DNA of 64,000 nucleotides from Zingiber officinale (GCF_018446385.1 NC_055998.1:69434744-69498743), one strand, 5' to 3'. Shown: positions 12,331-24,719, counted from the stretch's first letter. Program-made: numbers and translations. Notes: generated by a model not told the origin, from the sequence alone.

Positions 12331-13250
12331 ATGACATTTGGATGGAGGAGAAAGATATTCGGGAACTCATAACTGAACTAACACTAAAATCTAAACCTTA
12401 AATAATAAAACAGGGCAGCAACATATAGTTAAAAGATAGATAATAGAATATGGACACGTATATGGGGGAACACACTACAAATGACTGCAGATGAACTGTG
12501 GAAGGCAAGCGAGGAGAGGTGAGGTGGCAACGAGGGAGTTGATAGGCAAAGACAGTGAAGAGAAAAATGAGAGAGTTCGAAGGAGGGTTTAAAATATTTG
12601 AACTAAAACCTAAATGTATTGGTTTTTTCCTTGCCTACCCTCCCTTGCCAGCCATAGGTCTGAAAACAACTCAAATCTGGATAAACATTAGATTAGGGAG
12701 AGAAGTGTAAATTAACCAGGGGTGGGTGCCCTGTTGATAATAAAGCAAAAAAGGGTGCCCCTTTGACGATTCGTCAAAAAAGGAGTGCCCTTTTGATTTA
12801 TTTTTTTTCCCTTTATTAATTCATTAAACAGTAGATCATATCTTTTTTTTAGTTAACGGCAGGTATCCAAATTATACTGACTAATCCTAGAGTGATTGGT
12901 TTAGCTCTATGAAAATTTTCCACCGACCATCAAGGAAAATCATAAAGTGTTCACAGCAAATGGTTCATCCATCTAATGTTCTTAGATCAACTGCTTATTA
13001 AAAAAATCATCAATTAATTCATCAAAATTGAGACTCAATTCTTAGATGTTTGAGAAATTAAAAACATGTCCTACCACTATATACCATTTCCCTAAAGGCA
13101 GTAGATCACACTTCGTCAGTACGAATGATGGATAAACTCTAGTATCAGACGCAAGGATAAGTTATAAACTCATTTGGTTACTGATATTGAGTTATATAAT
13201 AACTAAATAAGTATTTAAATTATGGCAAACAAGTTTCACATTTTCAAAGA
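12331..13250. other. intergenic, nothing recognised
   Basis: AT-rich sequence with short homopolymers. The phrases GGGTGCCC and CTTTTGA recur around 12,720-12,800, but I see no gene, repeat array or element end. Confidence 0.6.
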
Positions 13251-13300
13251 ACATGGATGTTATTATATCTTATATATAAATATGTATCTACATTCAACAT

Positions 13301-13660
13301 GTGTCATTTGAATATGAAACTAAACTTGAGAAAACCAAACAAGAACATGTCTACCTACAAGTTGCTGATAAAGATGTTTCCATTTCATTGTCAAAATATC
13401 CCTTTGTCGAAGAAGAATCGGGTTTTGGTCTTGCAATCGAAGTAGCATCAGAATCACTAGCATCAGAGAAACTGGTGTGGAGCTAAAGTGACCCCAAAAG
13501 ACCTGTTTCAAATGGATCAACTCCTTGATCAATGGAAGAAGATGAGGCACAAACTCGATGCCTATTCAATTGAGGGCGCTGCCAATGTCTACAATGCTAC
13601 GGCCATCACTCTTAGGGACGTGTATGCAAAGTAGGTCGATAAAAGTATTGCATTCAAACA
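13301..13660 (+). pseudogene. unrecognised coding remnant
   Basis: Two adjacent plus-strand stretches look protein-like. The first reads KLEKTKQEHVYLQVADKDV up to SESLASEKLVWS (13,319-13,486). The second, in another frame, reads QMDQLLDQWKKMRHKLDAYS and continues IEGAANVYNATAITLRDVYA (about 13,511-13,637). The composition is that of a soluble, partly coiled-coil protein, not a retrotransposon. The frame changes between the pieces and stops follow, so it looks like a broken gene copy or a few exons of one. I do not recognise the family. Confidence 0.35.
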
Positions 13661-13988
13661 AAACAAGATGATAGAATAAGATATCAAACTTTCTTTGTAT
13701 CAATAAACTCACGCAGGAGAAAAGCCACAATACACTGACTACAGTTGCAGAAATAGTAGAGTGAAACATTGACTCAGATAGGCTAACATTTATAGCTCTA
13801 TCTGGTAATTATGCTAAAAGTCGATAAACTTATTGATCCAGATACACTAAAAGGGAGATTGATACGCTGAATCAACCTTCAGAGGTGCCAGAAACATCAT
13901 TGTCTCAGATAGTTTAAAACAATTCTACAGATATATTTCTCTGGACAGCTATTGTAAATAAACATCGAGAAAAGAAAATTTTTGGGCT

Positions 13989-14990
13989 TCAATTTCTTAC
14001 AGGCCTCTGATAGTTTCCTTCACACATTGGTGAGGATGAAGACCAAGACGATAAACCTGAGAGCAAACTCCCAGCCTTGTCCTTGTTGAATGCCTTTCTA
14101 ACGTCCTCCTTGAGCTCATAGAATCGCAACTTCTTCATCTTCTGCTCATCAGGGGTGCCCTTTTGTAGGTAGAAGGGATCCGGCAAGTTGTTCTCGAGGA
14201 ACTTATCCAGCACTTGCGAGCAATGAGGGAAATAACGGCGACCAAGATCAACTGAACAATGATGTCATACGGTATCAGTTTTTGCAGTAAATAACATAGA
14301 TTCTACACTATATTCTAATAAGAGAGCATTTGTTTGTAGAATCTAATCGTGTCATGTGAAAATTACCAGTTCTTGTCAAGGCATTGACCCTCAATTGAAG
14401 CCTCTTATTTTGCACTGTAGGTGTTTCATTTAGGTCGACTTCCTTGAGATTACTGGCACTTCGAGATGCAGGAAGACCAGTTAATTCTGAAGTTATGTCT
14501 GCATGCGCTATTTCCATGGCTAGCTTAGCTTCAGCAGGGAAGAACAATCTTGCAAATGCAACTGAATAGTAAAAATATTGAATTAGTAAGCACCATTCTT
14601 AACACATCAAATTAAAGCCATCACAAGAATATTTCAAAAATATAATCTGTTGTTTTCTACGTACTATCACTAATCACTATATGTAGAAGATTTTCTACCA
14701 GAGATGATTAAAAAATATATATATAGCAAATTATTTGATATAACTTTAGGCTATAAATTCACAGAAACAAAACGACTTAAGATCAAAAGTGTAGCATAGC
14801 CAACAAAAGCAGGATCTTCATCTGAACAAGATAGGTGTTGAAACAAATGCCCTAGTCGAAGGACACTTTGTACCAAGGGCAAGTGCGCATATCATTCATG
14901 GATGTTAGGAATACATACCATCATTTATCTTGTTAGTTTCAATAAATGGTAAGAAATTATGCTAAAGCAATAATCTTGTAATAAGATTGC

Positions 14991-15022
<32 letters not shown>

Positions 15023-17275
15023 ACACCATCGACAATCAGTCATTTTTTCTTCTATAAATTTACCTCTATTTTCTAGATAAAGGGACTTCATATGTAGATC
15101 ATCAGCAAACAATGGTGAAGTAACAGAATCTTCAACAGTGATGGAATTCTTCATCTCTCTCTCTAGAATATCGATGCACAGCTTATTTTTATTTGACTCT
15201 TGACCCTGCTCTGTCCTTGTATAATAGTCTTTTGCCCTTGTTAATCTTCTACATATCGTAGCAGCATTTTGGCCATCAGCAGTTGCATCCAATGCAGAGG
15301 CACCTTTGGTAAGAAGTGAAACAATTACTGCTGGCTCTCTTCTCATGGCAGCTACATGAAGTGGTGTATATCCTCTGTGGTTCTTTAAATTTACATCAAC
15401 TGAATCAAGGTCTAACAACTCAGCAATGACTTTGGAATCACAGTAAGCAGCTGCATAATGTAGAGCACAAGCGTCGTCTAGAGTAACTCCAGACTCACTC
15501 AACAGCAACTTTACAAGCTCAACATCATCACAGTCAAGAGACCTGTGTATTCTTTTAATTTTTTTCTCATGCACAGGATCCGTGATACCATTAGGTTCCT
15601 TGGGTGGTGATTTGAATCGCAGTGCCTTGATTTCGTCAGCTACTTCTGGTGGAAGTTCCTTCTCAATTGCAACATCATCAAGATCTGACCTAGCTACTCT
15701 TTGGACACATTTAGAGAGTAACTGATTGAGTTTTGAGTGTGAGGCAACTTGAAGAATAGGGATTACATCTTCCACTATAGCTTTCTCCACAAAATTCAGA
15801 AGTCGACGCTGTAGATCACAGAAAGATGATAATTACTCTAGAATTTGATAGTCGTGTAGCATATAAATATAAAAAAAAATATTGATGCCACGATACCAAA
15901 GAAGACTGAATGAATAACCAGAAGAATTGTGAGTTTATTTGTGTGGAGAAAATTTTGTTTCACATAAGATAGTCATAGGAAACATTACAGAGATAACTTC
16001 CATATTACTTGTCTCATAAACTCAACTTGTTCTACAGTTAAAAGACAAGATCAGATGCAAAGTGTTGCGTAAATGCAAAAAACGTTAGGATGAAAGCTAC
16101 GAAATAAGATCGATAACAGGAACCACAGAACTCGACTGGGAAGGAAAAGAAAGACAATTTCTGATCTTTTATCACAAACAATGAAATATTATATCGTATC
16201 TAGGAAATTTAAACACATTTAAACCAAAAAGTTATGTTTCTCAGTTTCTAGCAGATGTTTGCATAATCATTAAATTTTACAAAGAAAAACACTGTGCAAT
16301 TTACGTTCATACTCTTTGTGAAATAAATCATCTTAAAGCCAGATATTGTCCACCTACCAATTATCACAGAATACGGATAAAAATCTCTTTGTTGGCAATC
16401 CTATTAAGCATAAACATTTCTCCAATCTGTCAACAGAAATAAATTGAGACAAAAATCAGAACACCATTCACCATTCAAAAGTTGGGAACAAGGTGATTTT
16501 CTCCCAAAGTTCAACTCAACAGAGAAAAAAAAATCTAGCATCAGATCTCAATTACCTCATCAACGTAAAACATATATATACAGTTTCCAACTTGTATATT
16601 AAATTTCACCGACAATATCAGTCACAAAACAGTAATCGACAAGCAAGGTGAATTCTGTATATGTATAAGAAGAAAAGCAGTGAACTAAAGAGTAATGGAC
16701 ACAGAACCAACCTGTAAAAGCGAGACAAGCTCTGTGATCTGAAAGACTGAAGATGCATACAAGAGCTCGACGGCGAAGTCAATGGCCGGCCGGCAAGCGT
16801 TGTGGAGGCAGAGCCTGTCGGCGCAACTTGACACCTCCTGAGGCGCCGACTTCAGCTTGCCAGTGTACAGATAGCTCAAGAAGACCGTGAAGGCCTCACG
16901 GCCGACGCGGCCGCCAGGAACCAGCTTGTCCATCTCGTACCTGGGCTTCCGAGACCCTCCGCTTCCTTCCTGCGAGAAGAGTTCATGGAAGAACCGGCTC
17001 CTGGCCGCCAGGATGCAGCGGTGAACGCCAACGGGCGCCCCTTCCACCATGATCTCGGCGTCGGTGCAGTCAAACTCCGTATCGAGGAGGAGGAGCTCCA
17101 GGTTGGAACTCAGCTTGCTGAGGCTTAAGACCTCGAGGTTAGTCCTGCACTCCGGCTCCGGGGTCCGGCCGTGAGGCCTCGTTGCGGAGACAGGAGCATG
17201 GTGGGCGCTTGAACCATTGGAGAGGTAGGAAGAGGAAAAGCTTATACAAGAAGATGGTTCGGTGATGTTGAGCAT
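13989..17275 (-). CDS. NPR3/4: NPR3/NPR4-type salicylic acid receptor (BTB-ankyrin)
   Basis: The gene has four coding exons: 17,275-16,712, 15,808-15,064, 14,561-14,367 and 14,251-13,989. They total 1,767 bp, giving 588 residues, with GT-AG introns. The start MLNITEPSSCISFSSS matches the NPR3/NPR4 N-terminus, not NPR1. The BTB/POZ domain is at about 60-180 with a C2HC zinc cluster (CADRLCLHNAC). Ankyrin repeats follow at about 265-380 (DDACALHYAAAYCD, NHRGYTPLHVAAMRREP), then the NPR C-terminal domain. The Arg in LENRV (residue 436) aligns with the salicylate-sensing Arg of NPR1/NPR4. The EAR-like VDLNETP (about 478-484) is the repressor motif of NPR3/4. By family knowledge it is a nuclear co-repressor acting with TGA bZIP factors and as a CUL3 adaptor, relieved by salicylate. 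Intron 2 holds a (TA)n tract. All key motifs look intact. Confidence 0.95.
14991..15017. repeat. (TA)n microsatellite in NPR3/4 intron 2
   Basis: A run of about 13 TA dinucleotides lies 47 bases beyond the splice donor of the second intron. It is likely polymorphic and has no predicted function. Confidence 0.95.
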
Positions 17276-17689
17276 GGCGTAGAAGACTAGAGAGCTTCCA
17301 CCTTATCCTCCAAAAACCACTTTTTTCTTCACAGACCAGCAATAAACACTCGAACTTTTCTCCCCAATTTCTTCACATCCGCGGCTCAGAGAAGGAATTC
17401 GCCAAAAATATCTTTGATAAACCCCACATCTCAATCAAAAACCAATCTTCTGACAGGAATTTCACCAAAACCAAAAGAATCACAGAATGAAAGCGACTAA
17501 ATCCCCGGTTTCAAGAGAATCAACCAGAAACCAATCGGAAACACGGAGCTACACTAATTCCTTCCCCAAGGCAATCAGAACTGAGATCTGCAGTGAAGCT
17601 TGAGTCGGAAATTAGCACTAGATTGGAAAGCATGAGCCAGTTCCCTGGAAAAGTTGTAGGTTGGGTTGGGGAGGAAGGCGAAGGGGAAG

Positions 17690-18290
17690 AACGCGGTGAC
17701 GGCACTCTCTTGGTTGCGTTTAGATGCTGAAGTCGCGAGGTGACGCGGTGGATGCCGTCACCACCCGGTGGTGTAGTTGAATGACGTTGGCGACATGGCC
17801 ACGAAATTTCTGGTAGCTTTCTACGAGTTTTTGCTTTATTTTCCCCGTTTTTTAAATATACAAAATAAAATGATGAAACACTGACGTCACACGTGACGAA
17901 CGTCCATATTTTGTTAATGATAATTATACGATAATTAATCAATCGATCGCATTAATTAATTGTGAAGTTACAGTGTCAATGAATTAGTGGGCACCGTCAG
18001 TGGTCAACATAATACTCTTACCGTCACAAGGTAAGATGACCGCCCACGTCATTTAAATTATACCGTTGCCGGTTAATTATCGCACTGACAAACAAATTAA
18101 TCATGATTAACCCGTGTGTAAATGCATATGAATTAACTCCATTTCCGGTTTTGTATGTGTAAACGCACGTGAATTTGCCCGAACCGGACTGATTCAACCA
18201 ACCGGCTTATCAATGACGACCAATGTCAAAATAAGATGCGTCATGGATGACGAAATCGGAGCGAGATTCGCGATGGGACGTCATCGACTC
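17690..18290 (-). promoter_or_regulatory. TGACG-rich upstream region of NPR3/4
   Basis: The TGACG core of TGA-type bZIP sites occurs, on either strand, at 17,697, 17,741, 17,756, 17,782, 17,882, 17,885, 17,894, 18,022, 18,047, 18,214, 18,239, 18,248 and 18,279. The copy at 17,882-17,889 is the full palindrome TGACGTCA, directly followed by the G-box CACGTG (17,890-17,895). A W-box core (TTGACC on the minus strand) lies at 18,002-18,007. The region lies 0.4-1.0 kb upstream of the start codon. TGA factors are the known partners of NPR proteins, so feedback is plausible. Binding is inferred only. Confidence 0.55.
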
Positions 18291-18299
18291 ATCCTCGAC

Positions 18300-19833
18300 C
18301 AATTTGAACCCCACCCCAATAAAAAAATAGGAAAATGAACTAGATTTTCGTGTGGCCCTTTAAATATATGGTGGGCCCTTTGTGTTATAGCAATGGGAAG
18401 CCAATGCAATGTGTGTCACACGTCTCACAAGGGGACCCCGGCTTATGGGCGGTCATTGAACTGCTCAGACGGCCAACATGGGACGGGGCGGGCCGACTTG
18501 TACTGGGACGGACTGATCCGTGATGGGGCAGGCTGATTCATAATGGGCCGATCATTTGACCAGGTGGAGCGGATCGTTTCATCAGTTTGGCCGATTATAA
18601 ATTAGACGGATCAACTCACTAATCCATTCAAAAATATAATAAAAAAAAAAATCACGGTAGCTTAGGTTGACCTACAAGTTACTCATTATAAATTTAACAT
18701 CTATTACTAAAGAAAATGGAAGTTATGGAAAATTTGATTATAAACAAACCTAGTAACTCCAACTGCATCAATACACTGCAAAAGAGTAGCAAGTATGATC
18801 TTAGCTCTGATGAACACGAGAGGAGAGTCACGAGTCCCAAATCAACGTCGTACATGACCCTAATTAAATGGGCCATGTTCAAAAGGAAAAATGGATTATA
18901 ATGGGCCTTTTCAACCACACTTTAAGGCCCAATTAATTTAAAAACACGAGTTTCGAGAGTAAGATTTATTGAGAAAAGATGTGCATGAATGTAAAATGGA
19001 GGTATGACCTTTAAAGAATTTATCCAAAGCATAGGAGAGACTTATAGTTCTAAGTTAATCGATTTAACTTATCAAAGAAGGAATAAAATTTAGGCACGAG
19101 TCCCTTTTGACCATTATCTTTACGAAAGCAATGAGGTGGAACCATTTTTTGATATCGAGTGCGTCTCTTTAATGGAGAGATTCGCGAAAAGAGTTGCATT
19201 CGGATGAAACTTTGTGTGCTTTCTTTGATCAACAACACATGAAGAATAATTTCGTAAGGAAAAAAAAACAAAAGAAAAAGAAGGAAAGTCACTTAATGTG
19301 AGATTCTCACTTCCACCAAACGAGAAAGAATTGAAGAAAGGCGAAAAAGAGAGAAAAGATAAGGGAAAAAAAAAGATGACATGTATATCTTTTGAGGATT
19401 TATCTTTAACACAAATAGAAAAGTAAAAGGCTCAGTGATACGATACCTAATAAGCATGAAAACACGCGAGCAAATAGTTAAGACTAAAGGTTAAAGGTCA
19501 AATTCTAAGCAATCAAATATGAATGCACATGTTTCCTTTTTTTTTTTTATTTCATATTATTTTCATGCATATTCTTAAGATCAAGTAACCAAGAAGTCGA
19601 GTGCGTCACAAGTTTACCCTACGATTAAAATATGCCTCGTGAAATTTTAAACTCTTATCATTCTTCTAAGAAATTTTCTCATTAAGTAAACGTAACAATG
19701 TTACTTATTAGGGTTGAAATAACAAGATTTTGTAAACACTAGGTGCATGTTTTGATAATTCAAAAACTCCACGGGACATTTGAAAGAAGAAATAATAAAG
19801 TTCAGGGGTTAAAGTGAAATTTTTATAATATTA
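18300..19833. other. intergenic, nothing firm
   Basis: A GC-richer patch at 18,420-18,600 carries repeated GGGCCGA/GGACGG phrases of repeat-like character. The rest is AT-rich. Open frames here are short and without family resemblance. Confidence 0.5.
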
Positions 19834-20867
19834 AGGCTATGTTTAATTAGAAGTAATATAATCAAGTTTGAATGTAATTGAATTATGATACGGCGCGTAG
19901 TGGCGGGGCCTAGAAGAAGGCAGAAGAAGAGTCAAGGCTATGCAACGGTCAAAGGACAAGGTGATGTGGTAATCAAGAGTCAAGATGATGTGACAGTCAA
20001 TAGTCGAGGTGACTTGGCGGTCAAAAATCAAGCATAGGAGGCGGTCAAGAGCCAGGTATATGTGGTAGTCAAAGGTCGAGCAGACTTGTTAATCAAGGGA
20101 TCAAGGTAGCGGAAAGACAAAGGACGACGACAGGTGGAGCTCAGAGACAGGTGTTGCAGGGGACAGCGGCTCAGGAGAACGGGTTTGTTGAAAATGCGAG
20201 TCAAGGAATACAGGTCGAGATCAGAAGAGCTGTTCAAAGACAGATCGATCTATAGGCCTGCGTTCGAAGGCCCGGAGCACAAGTCACAGGGTACAGGTCG
20301 GGCGCAGCAAAATTGATCAGAGTCAGCTCGGTTTGCAGGCTTGCGTTCGAAGGCTGGGGAGCAGGGCATAGGGCATGTATCACAGATAGGGCTCGGCAGA
20401 TCTGCGGGGATACGGCGCGAAGCCATAGACACACGTTCGAAGGCCTGATTTAGGCGACAAAGCTAACAGAGTGGAGCAGGTCTGACAGGGGGATGTGAAG
20501 CAGATACGAGCTATAATACACTGGAAGAGCTAAACGACAAAGGAGTCAGGGAATCATAACTACCTGTTAGGGGGTAATTATCACATACCAGGGGATATGC
20601 GTAAAGGCGGAGGTTCCTAAACAAGAAGATGCCTTTATAGCCAATAATAGCTAGACAGGTGTCATTCACTACAGGACAAAGCCCAGCGTCTAACATTTTC
20701 TGACATGCTTGCAGGTTCTAGAAGCCCTTGCTTGTAACGCCCGAAAATTCTCAAATTTGCATTAGAATTATTCTACGATTTTTTTTCTGGAATTTCTAGA
20801 TATTTTTCCGGAATTTTCCGAGTAGCAGAAGTAGCAAAAAATAATTAGAACCATAGGATAGCTTAGG

Positions 20868-20935
20868 CGGGAATCGAACCCGGGACCTATGGTGTAAAGG
20901 ATAATGTTAGTAACCGGTTGAACCCAGCAGGGCCT
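20868..20935 (-). repeat. tRNA-like A/B-box module inside the gypsy LTR
   Basis: On the minus strand the block reads GGGTTCAACCGGTTACTAAC and, about 25 bases on, GTCCCGGGTTCGATTCCCG. These correspond to the A and B boxes of a tRNA-type pol III promoter. It lacks a full tRNA cloverleaf and is not a tRNA gene. A similar block sits at the same distance from the end of the solo LTR at 56,013-60,080. Confidence 0.5.
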
Positions 20936-22554
20936 TGCTGAAAGAAAAGAGAATTAGTTAAATTTATATTCGAGTTGGTTAAATAAACCAATTAATATAA
21001 ATAGAGGAACTTAAGTTGGGTTGGTTTATTTTAGAATTTGGTTTGGCACCTCTCCTCCCTCTCCAAACCCTCAACGCCGACGCCACCCTCCTCTTCCTCT
21101 TTTTCTCTCGGCGCCCAAGCCCAAGGGCTCTCGGATCACCTTCCGGCGACGACTCCAACACGAAAAAGGTTCATCTCCGCGAGGGGAACGCGAAGACGCG
21201 AGCGAATCGTCGAGAAGTCGTCTCCACCGGAATTCCTAGCGATAAGAATCGTAAGAAATTACGAATAGAAGGTAAGAAACCCCTCACCTGCGGTATAATA
21301 GCTCCGTTTGTTTATATGCATTAGTTATTAGCTATATGTGTAGTTTCCGGCACCTAGGATGTGTTTTAACCCTTCTCGAAGATTAGGAATTTAGTTAGCA
21401 CCTTTAGATGGGCCGGACATGTTTATTCTCCTTCAGTTGGAGATCATAGACGCGGTTGGGTGCCTAGAGGTGTCTTTCCTGATGCAGAGAGGGGTTGAAG
21501 CACACCAAGTGTTCGGAAAAGGGGTTAGTTTAGCTAATTACCCTTCAGTTATGTTTATTAGCCCAGTTAAATGCATTAGTGGCATTTAAATTAGTAACTT
21601 TGCTCACTACAGCTTATATGGGACTATGGTCCAATGGGTAGGCTCCCACAGTCGCCTCTAGGTTCAGATAACCTAGCTCTAGGTTCAGATAACCTAGAAC
21701 CAGCATGTTATATCAGTTAGCTATAGATATTAGTATTTTATTTTCAGTGGCACTGTACTGGATTAGATATCCATTGGGTTGGACTCCCATAGTCGTCCCT
21801 AGGTTTAGACAACCTAGTAAACCCTGCTAAATTCGGGACTTGCAACCCCGGGTCTAGTAGGGATGCGCGCACAGCAAGTACAGTTGCCGGGCCCAACAGT
21901 ATGTTTATTATTTTCACTTATTATGTATTAGTTTTCAAAACTCAAAAACAGTTATGCTAGTTGAGTTTGATTGCAGCTTCAGTTTAGTTAGTTTAGCTCA
22001 GTATTATATTTCAGTTCAGTTCTCTATGTTAGCTTTATAATTGGTTGTATGTTATGCCATGACTAGTTCAGTATGCCATGTTTATATGATTGTATGCCAT
22101 GCCATGCTAGCCTGTCCAGTATGTTTTCGAATAGCATGTTTTCAAATCATAACTGCATCGTATGCATGATTTTGTGAGGTAGATGGCTTCTTACTAAGCG
22201 TTAGCTTACAGATACTACTTTTCTTATACTGCAGATACAGGTAAAAGAAAAGTGGATTAGCAGTGGAGGCTGGAGGTCAATGTAGATGAGGGTGTGTGTG
22301 TGTGGAACTGGAATGAAAGATCTCAGGGATCTAACAAGTTTTAGTTATGCATTAGAACTCGTTAGCATTTACTTTCAGCTTATTAGTTTTGATACTTTCA
22401 CTTTCATGCAATTTAGATTTGGGACACATTGAACTATGAAAGGATGTTCTAAAATGTTAGTAATCATGTTAGAATGTTATTACATGTTATTAGAATAGTT
22501 TATTATGCAGTAGGTAGTTGTTAGATTGTATTTTGGCACACCAGAGTGCTGAAA

Positions 22555-22845
22555 TCAGAGTTTCCGGCCGAAATCAGAACTCTGATCGGTCTCCAGACCG
22601 ATCAGAGCCTGGGCAGTGCCGCTGGATCGGTCAGCCGACCGATCCAGACGGATACAGTACGCTACTGTATCCTCCTGGATCGGTCAGCCAACCGATCCAG
22701 CATGAGACAGTAGCGTCCCAGGAGATTCCGGGTGCCTGGATCGGTCGGTCGACCGATCCAGCCACACCTAGATCGGTCTGCCGACCGATCCAGCTGGGGA
22801 CAGTAGCGATGCATCAGCAGATCGGTCTGTGGATCGATCCGGAGG
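22555..22845. repeat. array of GATCGGTC...GACCGATC palindromes
   Basis: Five inverted-repeat units, each roughly GGATCGGTC-NNN-GACCGATCC, occur with spacing of about 45-65 bases. They lie in the downstream half of the inner gypsy LTR. The open frame across them is a by-product of the repeat. Confidence 0.85.
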
Positions 22846-23857
22846 GTTTACCAGTTGTAAATCCCTCCCCTAGCATGTGTACGACTCCGAGTTATACCCT
22901 TTAGCATGTATAGAATCAAGAAAAGTAACAGCTTAGCAAATGTTAGTATCGGAGTTAACATTAATCAGATAATTAGCAAAATTTTAATTTAGACCAGTTT
23001 TCCGCACAGTATAGTTTAGCAGTAATGTAGCGATTCGCCTTACAGCCTAGTAGTTAGAAGGCGGGTCGTTACAGAGCTGGTGCATAAAAAGGGGAGGATT
23101 CCTCGTACGCGGGGGTACGCTCACTCGTCATTCTTCACCAATCTTTCACTTTTTCGGATTCTTCTCTTACACTTTCTGGGGAAAAAGTACCTAACTTGAG
23201 CGTCGAAGGACCTGACCCAGGGACTTTTTCCCTGGTTTCTGACCTCTAACGTGAGGGGGGATCGTTTGAGTGTGTGCAGGACCTGCAGCCTCGTCAGCCG
23301 CCCGTGGGAGCTTGTTCCTACACACGTCTAGGTCATCCTTGAGCCACCGCGACTCTCCGTCAACAACTAGTACATCGCGACCAGCCTTCATCCGACTCAG
23401 CCTCCGGACAGAATCAGATTACATTAGAATTTAAATTACAAAATTTTATTATGTATTGTTAACCTTATGTAATCTTAATTATATTAAGAGATTGATTACC
23501 CTTCACAAAACATAATCTAGGGGAGTCACAACATTTATATTCTTCTTTATAGAATCAAGTTTTTTTTTTTAGCCTTGAAAAAAAAATTCACGGCTAATAT
23601 TTCTTTTAAATTCTTTTTAAATTAAAAATAAAATAAAAAATCAATCGCTCTTTTAAGATTTGACTACTTTTTCATATTGCTTCTAAAAATGATTTTTTTT
23701 TTTCCACTTCTTCCCCTCCTAATAAATTCTCCATCTCAGCACACAGTCCGAAGCATAGAAAGGGCGCCTTTTTTAACGGGCTGTTGAAGCCAACTCCTTG
23801 CTTCAATTGGTGCTTAAATTTTTGATTAATTGGTTGTGAATTCCGCAGAGAACTGGA

Positions 23858-24698
23858 ATGGGATTCGTTTCGCCACACGCCGATCCTTGTTTCCTTCCCC
23901 TGTACAACTCGCCGGCGGCTCTGGCGACCGCCGTCTCCGGGAGTGGACGCACCACCGTCAACGACGTCGCAGTCGCGGGGGAAAGGTCGCCCCCGCTCTG
24001 CCTTTTCGGCGACGAAGTCGGTGTCTTCTCCGAACACCTGCAGCAACTAACGCTCGACGTCGATTGTCTCCTCAGGCAACATGTAAGTGATTCTCTCGAT
24101 TAGTGCCTCGAAAGTTTTGATTTAATTTGTTTTTTTTATTGGAATGAATTGTGGGCGATGGCAGACGGAGAAGGTGAGAGTAGAGGTGGCGGAGCGGTGG
24201 GAGCGGCTGATTCGGAGACTCCTCGCGGCCGTGGAATCCGGCACGGTGACGCGGCTGGAAGCCAAGGACGAGGAGATCACGCGGGTCAGGAAGTTGAACT
24301 GCGCGCTGGAGGAGCGCGTCAACAGCCTTTACGCCGAGAACCAGATGTGGCGAGAGGTGGCCAGGAGCAACGAGGCTGCAGCCAGATCACTTCGGACCGA
24401 CCTCGCGCAGGTGCTCGTCGCCGCTCGGGCGAGGGTCGACCAGCTCAGGGCGGCGGCGGCGGACGACGCGGAGTCCTGCTGCTCCGGCGAGGTGAAATGG
24501 GAGGAGGAGGAGGAAGAGGAGCTTGGTGGCGCGGAGTGGCGGATGAGAAGGTGCTGGAGATGTCGGGCGCGAGAGGCGGCAGTGCTGCTGCTGCCGTGCC
24601 GGCATTTATGCCTCTGCGCGGCGTGCGCGCCGACGGCGATCGCGTGCCCTGTTTGCAATTGCTGCAAAAATGGCAGCGTTTCTGTAAACTTTTGCTAA
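23858..24698 (+). CDS. BOI-related RING-type E3 ubiquitin ligase
   Basis: Two exons (23,858-24,082 and 24,165-24,698), with an 82-bp GT-AG intron in phase 0, give 252 residues. The N-terminal part is variable. Residues about 76-165 form the conserved coiled-coil/WRD region (KVRVEVAERWERLIRRLL, KLNCALEERVNSLYAENQMW). The C-terminus is a C3HC4 RING (CWRC, LLPCRHLCLCAAC, CPVC) ending NGSVSVNFC, the signature of BOI/BRG proteins. An acidic Glu run precedes the RING. By family knowledge these ligases restrain pathogen- and stress-induced cell death and act with DELLA proteins in gibberellin responses. The gene is GC-rich, unlike its surroundings, as is common for monocot genes. All RING ligands are present. 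Confidence 0.93.
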
Positions 24699-24719
24699 TT
24701 AAAGTACTCATTAATTTCT

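Larger units (their letters stand above)
20733..23073 (+). mobile_element. inner Ty3/gypsy-type LTR, TGTAACGCCC...GTTACA
   Basis: This 2.34-kb block starts TGTAACGCCCG and ends GGGTCGTTACA, the usual ends of a large class of plant gypsy LTRs. A TATAAATA box lies near 20,996-21,003. No internal domain is present, so it is probably a solo LTR. The flanking five bases (TTGCT and GAGCT) do not match well. It carries a tRNA-like block near its left end and a palindrome array near 22.6-22.8 kb. Confidence 0.65.
19886..23410. mobile_element. outer LTR-like block, interrupted by another LTR
   Basis: The block runs from TGATACGGCG to CTCCGGACA, so it has TG...CA ends. The right part (23,074-23,410) contains a short-transcript-leader pattern (CATAAAAAGGGGAGGA, then TTGAGCGTCGAAGGACCTGA) familiar from gypsy LTRs. 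The left part (19,930-20,100) has a degenerate repeat of about 30 bases around GGTGATGTGGTAGTCAA. Without the inner LTR it is about 1.2 kb, a solo-LTR size. No clean target duplication is visible (AATTA against GAATC), so borders are tentative. Confidence 0.45.
19834..23518. mobile_element. MITE-like element split by LTR insertions
   Basis: The left part (19,834-19,885) begins AGGCTATGTTTAATTAGAAG and the right part (23,411-23,518) ends CTTCACAAAACATAATCT. Read on the minus strand the right end gives TATGTTTTGTGAAGGGTAAT, which resembles the left end imperfectly, as diverged terminal inverted repeats would. Internal AATGTAATTGAATTA and GATTACATTAGAATTTAAA also look alike inverted. Between the halves lie about 3.5 kb of LTR sequence. 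A PIF/Harbinger-type MITE is possible, but the target duplication is not clear. Confidence 0.45.

Noticed and set aside
20868-20935. A tRNA gene
   Set aside because: A and B boxes only; no acceptor stem or anticodon arm that folds, and it lies inside an LTR.
21016-21324. Open frames of about 70-100 residues downstream of the TATAAATA box
   Set aside because: They lie in the leader part of a gypsy LTR, overlap in three frames and match no family.
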